From contig JBBRPS010000033.1 in assembly GCA_038227745.1 (NCBI GenBank), forward strand, positions 1 to 26,366: a DNA stretch of 26,366 nt. The letters are read 5' to 3'. Numbering within the stretch: position 1 is the stretch's first letter; each line of letters opens with the position of its first letter. The notes below the pieces were generated by a model. That model searched no databases. It was given only the letters and a program-made list of their open reading frames with translations, and was not told where the DNA came from. The position numbers and the translations under genes are program-made. Below are positions 20,955-26,366 of this stretch, in pieces. This DNA comes from DASPXY01 sp038227745. GTDB lineage: Bacteria; Planctomycetota; Planctomycetia; Gemmatales; Gemmataceae.

Positions 20955-22667
20955 ATGGGTAAGAACCGCGGCGACTTTACCGACATCCTCATCCGCCGGC
21001 AGATCCTCAGCCCCGACCAACTCGGCGAAGCCCGCGCCATGGCCCAGCAGAGCGGGGCCAAGATCCAGGACACCCTCATCAAGCTCGGCTACGCCACCAC
21101 CGATGAGGTCATGAGCGCCACCGCCGAGTTCCACGGCATGCAGTTCATCGACCTCAAGGACCTCACCGTCCCGCCCTCCGTCGTCGAGCTCGTCCCCGAA
21201 TCCGTCGCCCGCGAGAACGTCGTCCTGCCTGTGTCCCAGGAGGACGGCACCCTCAAGATCGTCATCAGCGACCCGTCCGACTTCGACACCCTGCAGAAAC
21301 TCCAGTTCATCCTGAACAAGGAAATCCAGCCCGTCCTCGCCCCCCGCGAGCAGATCATCGAGGCCATCAACCGCCATTACGGTCAGACCGAAACCGAGTC
21401 CGTGGACTCGATGCTGCAAGAATTTACCGACACCCAGATCGACTTCACCGAGACCGAGGCGACCGGCGGCATGGGCGGCGCCGACGAGAGCGACGCTCCC
21501 GTCGTCAAGCTCGTCAACCTCATCATCCAGGAGGCCGTCTCCCTCCGCGCCAGCGACATCCACATCGAGCCGTTCTCCGACCGCGTCCGCGTTCGCTACC
21601 GCATCGACGGCGTGCTCGTCGAACGCGACAGCCCGCCGCGCCGCCTGCTGTCCTCCATGGTCTCGCGCATCAAGATCATGGGCAGCATCGACATCTCCGA
21701 AAAGAGACGCCCGCAGGACGGCCGTATCAAAATGAACATCTCGAGCAAGCACTTCGACCTGCGCGTCAGCATCCTGCCCACGACGCACGGCCAGTCGGTG
21801 GTCATGCGTCTACTCGACCGCAGCAACATCCAGGTGAGCATCAAGGACCTGGGCTTCGGCGAGGACGACTACAAGCGCTTCCAGAACATTATCAAACGGC
21901 CGAACGGCATCTTCCTCGTCACGGGCCCGACCGGCTCCGGCAAGACGACCACGCTGTACTCGGCCCTGAACGAGCTGAACCGTCCCGATCGCAAGATCAT
22001 CACGGCCGAGGATCCGGTGGAGTACTACTTGCCGGGCATCAACCAGGTCGAGGTGAAGCACAACATCGGCCTGGATTTCCAGCGCATCATCCGGGCCATG
22101 CTGCGGCAGGCCCCCAACATCATCCTCGTCGGGGAGATCCGCGACAAGGAGACGGCGGACATCGCCGTCCAGGCGTCTTTGACGGGACACCTGGTTTTCT
22201 CGACACTGCACACGAACGATGCGCCCAGTGCTATTACACGTCTGGTCGATATCGGGGTGGCGCCCTTCCTCGTCGCCTCCAGCGTGATCGCCATCATGGC
22301 CCAGCGCCTCGTGCGCATCGTGTGCCCCAAGTGCAAGGAGCCGGACAAGCCGCCGCCGGCGGAAATCAAGGCCGCCGGCCTGACGCCCGCCCAGGCCGCC
22401 GCCGCCACCTTTATGCGCGGCCGCGGCTGTGCCTACTGTAATCACACCGGCTATCGCGGCCGCAAGGGGATCTTCGAGATGCTGCGCATGAACAGCTCGA
22501 TCCGCGACATGACCTTCAACCGCGAACCGGCCCAGACCATCCGCCGCCAGTCCCGCCTCCTCGGCATGCGCACGCTGCTCGAAGACGGTATCGGCAAAGC
22601 AGTTGCGGGCCTGACCACCCTCGAGGAGGTCCTCAGTTCTTGCCACCACGACATGGACAGCCATTGA
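20955..22667 (+). CDS. pilB: Type IV pilus assembly / type II secretion ATPase
   Basis: A 570-residue hexameric ATPase of the PilB/GspE family, which powers pilus polymerisation or pseudopilus assembly at the inner membrane. The N-terminal GspE/MshEN domain covers about 1-140. The N2 domain starts near SDAPVVKLVNLIIQEAVSLR (179-198) with ASDIHIEP. Walker A is GPTGSGKTTT (324-333), the Asp box AEDPVEY (351-357), Walker B IILVGEIRD (389-397, Glu 394) and the His box FSTLHTND (415-422). A zinc-binding pair CPKC (457-460) and CAYC (492-495) leads to GYRGRKGIFEML. All key residues are present, and length is normal. The ATG at 20955 has GGAGA six bases upstream. It is the first of three related ATPase genes in a row. 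PilB against GspE cannot be decided without the rest of the cluster. Confidence 0.92.
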   Translation: MGKNRGDFTDILIRRQILSPDQLGEARAMAQQSGAKIQDTLIKLGYATTDEVMSATAEFHGMQFIDLKDLTVPPSVVELVPESVARENVVLPVSQEDGTLKIVISDPSDFDTLQKLQFILNKEIQPVLAPREQIIEAINRHYGQTETESVDSMLQEFTDTQIDFTETEATGGMGGADESDAPVVKLVNLIIQEAVSLRASDIHIEPFSDRVRVRYRIDGVLVERDSPPRRLLSSMVSRIKIMGSIDISEKRRPQDGRIKMNISSKHFDLRVSILPTTHGQSVVMRLLDRSNIQVSIKDLGFGEDDYKRFQNIIKRPNGIFLVTGPTGSGKTTTLYSALNELNRPDRKIITAEDPVEYYLPGINQVEVKHNIGLDFQRIIRAMLRQAPNIILVGEIRDKETADIAVQASLTGHLVFSTLHTNDAPSAITRLVDIGVAPFLVASSVIAIMAQRLVRIVCPKCKEPDKPPPAEIKAAGLTPAQAAAATFMRGRGCAYCNHTGYRGRKGIFEMLRMNSSIRDMTFNREPAQTIRRQSRLLGMRTLLEDGIGKAVAGLTTLEEVLSSCHHDMDSH

Positions 22668-22704
22668 GCGCGACACCGGACCGCCGGTGCGGTTCGCTCC
22701 CTCC

Positions 22705-22745
22705 GCCGGGAAGGCTGCCCGACCGCTCACGGCAGCCTTCCCGGC
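22705..22745 (+). terminator. Hairpin downstream of pilB
   Basis: A perfect 15-bp stem, GCCGGGAAGGCTGCC (22705-22719) with GGCAGCCTTCCCGGC (22731-22745), and an 11-base loop, 37 bases past the pilB stop. Only a weak pyrimidine tract follows, so efficiency is uncertain. Confidence 0.6.
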
Positions 22746-22948
22746 CTGTCTCTGTCCGATACCGGCGAGGGGCCGCCGGAACACCTCCTGTCTCGGCCCA
22801 TCCGGGGGGAGAGGTGTGCTGCCGGGGAAGGTACACGAAGGCGGGGAAGGGCCGTGGGGAGGGGAGGTTACGCGGGAAAGGGCGGCGCGAGCGCCTGGAC
22901 GTTATTCGCCGGAGAAGCCGGGGGATTCACCTTTTTCGCGCAAAAGAG

Positions 22949-22976
22949 TTGATTGTCGTGCCACCGCTGAGATAAT
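22949..22976 (+). promoter_or_regulatory. Candidate promoter for pilT
   Basis: TTGATT (22949-22954, four of six to TTGACA), 16-base spacer, then GATAAT (22971-22976, five of six to TATAAT). It lies 139 bases before the GTG start, so the leader would be long. Confidence 0.45.
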
Positions 22977-23115
22977 GAAGCATAACTCGACGCAACCATT
23001 CTGTGATTGCGGCCTTCTGCGGGCCGAGGTCGTACCGTTCCGTTTTACCGATCCGTCTCCTGTCCGGCCCTGCACTCGCCCCCAGGCGGACGATGAACTT
23101 CTGTGAGGACTGGCT

Positions 23116-24351
23116 GTGGCTTCCGGACCCGTTATTGACAAACTGCTGACGACGGTCATCCAGACCAAGGCGGCCGACCTCTTCATCACGGTCGGCAGCA
23201 AACCGGCCCTGAAGAAGGGCGGGCGTCTGCGCCTGCTCGATACCAAGGTGCTCGACGGCGACGACACCACGGCCCTGATGAAGTCCATCACGCCCGACCG
23301 CTGCCAGCAGGAATTGCAAGAAAAAGGCGGCTGCGACTTCGCCATCGAGTTCACCGACGGCTATCGCTTCCGCGTCGCGGTCTTCAAGCAGCGCGGCAAC
23401 ATCGGCATCGTCATGCGGCGCATCCCGAACGAGTTCCTCACGTTCGAGCAGATCGGCATGCCCGAGCCGATCAAGCGCCTCATCACGCGGCCGCGCGGCC
23501 TGATCCTGGTCACCGGCCCGACCGGCTCGGGCAAGACCACCAGCCTGGCCAGCATGATCAACTTCATCAACGAGAACTACGACCGCCACATCATCACGCT
23601 GGAAGACCCGATCGAATACTACCACACGCACAAGAAAAGCCTGATCAACCAGCGCGAGATCGGCGTGGACGTGCCCGACTTCAAGGAGGGCATCCGCCGC
23701 GCCCTGCGTATGGCCCCCGACATCATCCTCGTCGGCGAAATGCGCGACCTGGAAACCATCCACGCGGCCATTGAGGCCGCCGAGACCGGCCACATCGTGT
23801 TCGGCACGCTGCACACCAGCAGCGCCAGCAGCACGGTCAACCGCATCATCGACGTCTTCTCCAAGGACCAGCAGGACCAGATCCGCACGCAGCTCTCGAC
23901 CGCCCTCATCGGCATCCTGGCGCAGACCCTGATCCCCAAGAAGCCCGAGGGCATCGTCGCCGCCTACGAGATGATGGTCATCACGCCGGCCATCCAGAAC
24001 CTCATCCGCGAGAACAAGACGTACCGCATTGACTCCAGCATCCAGACCGGCCGCAAGGAGGGCATGTTCCTCCTCGACGAGTGCCTGTTCCACCTGTGGA
24101 AGGACGGCGTCTGCGAGAAGGAGGAGGTGCTGCTGCGGTCGCAGAAGGCCGCGGAGCTCGCGGCCCGCATCTCGGCGGTCGAGCGCGGCGAAGTGGACGA
24201 CGACGATGCCGACGATGAGGACGAGGACGACGACGACGACGAAAGCCCCGGCCGCAGGCTGATGAAGAAGGGCCTGAAGGCCGCCGGCAAGGAGCTGAAG
24301 CGCGGCATCAAGAAGGCCGCCACGGGCGACGACGATGACGACGACGATTAG
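23116..24351 (+). CDS. pilT: Type IV pilus retraction ATPase PilT with acidic C-terminal extension
   Basis: A 411-residue PilT-family ATPase that drives pilus retraction (twitching). It has an N-terminal PAS-like domain (AADLFITVGSKPALKKGG), Walker A GPTGSGKTTS (134-143), Asp box LEDPIEY (162-168), Walker B IILVGEMRD (203-211, Glu 208), His box GTLHTSSA (230-237) and the PilT-specific AIQNLIRENK (292-301), close to the usual AIRNLIREGK. Canonical PilT is about 345-370 residues. Here a tail follows: an Asp/Glu run (361-376), a Lys/Arg-rich amphipathic segment (380-402) and a final run of Asp (405-411). The GTG start at 23116 has GAGG eight bases upstream. The tail is encoded by GAC/GAT-rich repeats and has no known counterpart that I can name. 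The PilT assignment is secure. Confidence 0.93.
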   Translation: MASGPVIDKLLTTVIQTKAADLFITVGSKPALKKGGRLRLLDTKVLDGDDTTALMKSITPDRCQQELQEKGGCDFAIEFTDGYRFRVAVFKQRGNIGIVMRRIPNEFLTFEQIGMPEPIKRLITRPRGLILVTGPTGSGKTTSLASMINFINENYDRHIITLEDPIEYYHTHKKSLINQREIGVDVPDFKEGIRRALRMAPDIILVGEMRDLETIHAAIEAAETGHIVFGTLHTSSASSTVNRIIDVFSKDQQDQIRTQLSTALIGILAQTLIPKKPEGIVAAYEMMVITPAIQNLIRENKTYRIDSSIQTGRKEGMFLLDECLFHLWKDGVCEKEEVLLRSQKAAELAARISAVERGEVDDDDADDEDEDDDDDESPGRRLMKKGLKAAGKELKRGIKKAATGDDDDDDD

Positions 24352-24530
24352 TTGCCCCGCCAGGCGCGCGGGGGCGTCAGCCTCCGGCTCGCCGTGAGAT
24401 TACTCTCGCTTTACGCCCTTCCCCGACCCATTGAGGCCAGGGGAAGACCGATGACTCGCCCCTCCTGTACGGACCCGTTCTCCACCCCTGAGCGGATCGC
24501 AGCCCGTCCGCGCGCCGAGATCGAGTGAGC

Positions 24531-26366
24531 ATGGCAACGCCGAACGACCCCGCGCCGCAGAAGAAACCGCAGAGCACTCCCGGCCAGGCCGGCAAGCCCG
24601 CCCCCGGCGCCAAACCCCCGGCCCCCGCCCCGGGCAAGGTTCTGCCCCCCGGTGCCCGGCCGCCCCAGGGCAAGCTCGTCAGCAGCGGCGACAAGACCGC
24701 CAAGCCCGCGGCGAAGCCCGCCGCCGACAAGCCCGCCGCCGACAAGCCCGCCCCCAAGAAAGCGCCGACGCCGCCCAAGAAGGCGAAGTCCGGCGGCGCC
24801 TCCGCCGGCGGGAGTGGCGGCCGTAAGATCGGCCAGGTCATGGTCGATCTCGGCTTCATCGACGACGACCAGCTCTGGGAAATCCTCGACGAGGCCAAGA
24901 GCACCAATCAACTCTTCGGCCAGGCGGTCCTCGCCCGCGGCCTGATCACCGAGGACCAGCTCCTGCAGGCCCTCGCCGAACAGCAGGGCCTCAAGGTCAT
25001 CAACCTCGCGGAGGTCAAGTCCACCCCCGAGGCGCTGGCCCTGGTCCCCGAGACGATGGCCACCGTCTACAAGGTCGTGCCGATCAGCTACAAGGACAAC
25101 CTCCTGACCGTCGCGGTCGGCGACCCGGGCAACCTCGCCGCCCTGGACGACCTGCGCAACTTCCTCGGCATCAAGGAGGTGCAGGCCTCGCTCGCCACGC
25201 CCGCCGCCATCGCCGAGGCCCTGGGGAAGATCTACGCCGGCAAGGAAGAGTCCATCATGGACATCATTTCCCAGCTGGAGTCGGACCCCGACCTCGGCGC
25301 GCGCAAGAACGAGACCAGCATCGACCTGGAAAGCCTGATGGAAATCCAGGACGCCGCCCCCGTCCGCAAGCTGCTCAACATGGTGATGCTGCTGGGTATC
25401 AAGGACCACGCCAGCGACATCCACTTCGAGCCGTTCGAGGACGAATACAAGATCCGCATGCGCTGCGACGGTGTGCTCTATGAAATGGTGCCGCCGCCAC
25501 GCCACCTGGCGACCGCCATCTCCAGCCGCATCAAGGTCATGGCGAACCTCGACATCGCCGAGCGGCGCATGCCGCAGGATGGCCGCATCGAGCTGAATGT
25601 CGGCGGCAACCAGGTGGACCTGCGCATCAGCGTCCTGCCGACCATGTTCGGCGAGAGCGTGGTCATCCGCGTCCTCGACCGCACCGTGGTCAACCTGGAC
25701 ATGAGCAAGCTGGGCCTGGACCCGGCCATCCTCAGCTCGTTCCGCGAGCTGATCAACAAGCCGAACGGCATCGTGCTGGTGACCGGCCCGACCGGCTCCG
25801 GCAAGACGACCACGCTCTACTCGGCCCTCAACGAGTTGAACGAGATCACCGAGAAGATCATCACCACGGAAGACCCGGTCGAGTACGACATCGACGGTAT
25901 CATCCAGGTGCCGATCAACCACGACATCGGCCTGACGTTCGCCGCCGCCCTGCGCAGCATCCTGCGGCAGGACCCCGACAAGATCCTGGTCGGCGAGATC
26001 CGCGACCTGGAAACGGCCCAGATCGCCATCCAGGCGGCGCTCACCGGCCACGCTGTCTTCAGCACGTTGCACACCAACGACGCGCCGAGTTCGATCACGC
26101 GTCTACGCGACATGGGCCTGGAGCCGTTTTTGATTACGGCGGCGTTGGAGGCCATCCTGGCGCAGCGGCTAGTGCGCAAGATCTGTGTGGACTGCCGAAC
26201 GGAGTTCGAGCCCAGCGCTGAGATGTTGATGGAGCTGAACCTGCGGCCCGAGGACGTCAAGGGCAAGAAGTTCTTCTACGGCACCGGCTGCGCCGCCTGC
26301 AACAACATGGGCTACAAGGGCCGCAGCGGCATCTTCGAGCTAATCGCCATGACCGATCAATTGCGC
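24531..26366 (+). CDS. Second GspE/PilB-family ATPase, 3' end beyond window
   Basis: An open frame of 612 codons, incomplete at the window end. Residues 1-97 are a Pro/Ala/Lys-rich, probably disordered leader with AKPAAKPAADKPAADKPAPK. The GspE N-terminal domain starts at RKIGQVMVDLGFIDDDQLWE (98-117). The ATPase core has SDIHFEPFEDEYKIRMRCDG, Walker A GPTGSGKTTT (419-428), TEDPVEY, LRQDPDKILVGEIRDLET, FSTLHTND, and the zinc-binding CVDC and CAAC pairs before GYKGRSGIFEL. It is paralogous to the ATPase at 20955-22667, with long stretches of near-identical DNA around Walker A. The ATG at 24531 has only a weak GAG-type site upstream; a later start near residue 98 is possible, but no good ribosome binding site was seen there. 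It probably supplies a second extension or secretion motor; genes for the platform protein (PilC/GspF) would be expected just past the window. Confidence 0.88.
   Translation, partial: MATPNDPAPQKKPQSTPGQAGKPAPGAKPPAPAPGKVLPPGARPPQGKLVSSGDKTAKPAAKPAADKPAADKPAPKKAPTPPKKAKSGGASAGGSGGRKIGQVMVDLGFIDDDQLWEILDEAKSTNQLFGQAVLARGLITEDQLLQALAEQQGLKVINLAEVKSTPEALALVPETMATVYKVVPISYKDNLLTVAVGDPGNLAALDDLRNFLGIKEVQASLATPAAIAEALGKIYAGKEESIMDIISQLESDPDLGARKNETSIDLESLMEIQDAAPVRKLLNMVMLLGIKDHASDIHFEPFEDEYKIRMRCDGVLYEMVPPPRHLATAISSRIKVMANLDIAERRMPQDGRIELNVGGNQVDLRISVLPTMFGESVVIRVLDRTVVNLDMSKLGLDPAILSSFRELINKPNGIVLVTGPTGSGKTTTLYSALNELNEITEKIITTEDPVEYDIDGIIQVPINHDIGLTFAAALRSILRQDPDKILVGEIRDLETAQIAIQAALTGHAVFSTLHTNDAPSSITRLRDMGLEPFLITAALEAILAQRLVRKICVDCRTEFEPSAEMLMELNLRPEDVKGKKFFYGTGCAACNNMGYKGRSGIFELIAMTDQLR

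Larger units (their letters stand above)
22668..23115. other. Intergenic region between pilB and pilT
   Basis: These 448 bases hold a hairpin near the pilB stop and a good candidate promoter at 22949-22976. The middle (22800-22920) is G-rich with no structure I can assign. The wide gap, hairpin and promoter suggest that pilT is not simply cotranscribed with pilB. Confidence 0.5.

Noticed and set aside
20740..21114. Plus-strand 124-codon frame before pilB
   Set aside because: It overlaps the pilB start in another frame, has no ribosome binding site of note, and its second half is a frame-shifted reading of pilB.
24411..26072. A 553-codon minus-strand frame at the window end
   Set aside because: It is antisense to the second GspE/PilB ATPase, whose plus-strand frame carries all the expected motifs and simply lacks a stop inside the window.

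Overview
The window is very GC-rich DNA that most resembles a planctomycete of the Gemmata/Gemmataceae type. The reasons are gene content and style. There is an ECF sigma factor fused through a membrane anchor to carboxypeptidase-regulatory-like repeats, a Tat-exported DUF1501 protein, an exported PQQ-type beta-propeller, a YXWGXW-repeat protein, a Uma2 nuclease, and AAATACACGAAA-type intergenic repeats. The taxonomy is an inference from recognised families, not from a marker gene. No rRNA, tRNA, CRISPR array or complete transposase gene was seen.

Layout. Positions 1-2324 are a patchy accessory strip. It holds a Uma2-family endonuclease, a short DUF1501 relic, a compact bicistronic unit (ADP-ribosyltransferase-like protein plus a small basic partner, with its own terminator), and a large composite inverted repeat. 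Positions 2325-5204 (minus) encode the long membrane-anchored sigma factor. Positions 5351-9248 (minus) are a tyrosine/homogentisate catabolism block: a heme-oxygenase-like putative metal oxidase, a tiny probably internally deleted ORF, 4-hydroxyphenylpyruvate dioxygenase and homogentisate dioxygenase. The last is set apart by a repeat/terminator and probably has its own promoter. A lone pxpB (5-oxoprolinase subunit B) follows at 9439-10098 (minus).

Positions 10267-20591 carry cell-envelope and exported functions. These are a secreted Cys-rich repeat protein, a DUF2252 protein, a DUF1501 protein convergent with a PQQ-propeller protein, an SDR oxidoreductase followed by a Tat-exported enolase-superfamily enzyme, and a YXWGXW-repeat protein read towards them. 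Convergent pairs are separated by strong hairpins.

Positions 20955-26366 (plus) are a type IV pilus / type II secretion motor cluster. It contains a PilB/GspE ATPase, a PilT ATPase with an unusual acidic-basic-acidic tail, and a second GspE/PilB ATPase with a Pro/Ala/Lys-rich leader that runs off the window end.

The most promising leads are: the ART-like/basic-partner pair as a candidate toxin-antitoxin or conflict module; the pairing of a heme-oxygenase-fold enzyme with HPPD; the metallothionein-like 29-residue repeats in a secreted protein; the PilT tail; and a recurring -10-like hexamer placed about 42-48 bases before several start codons.
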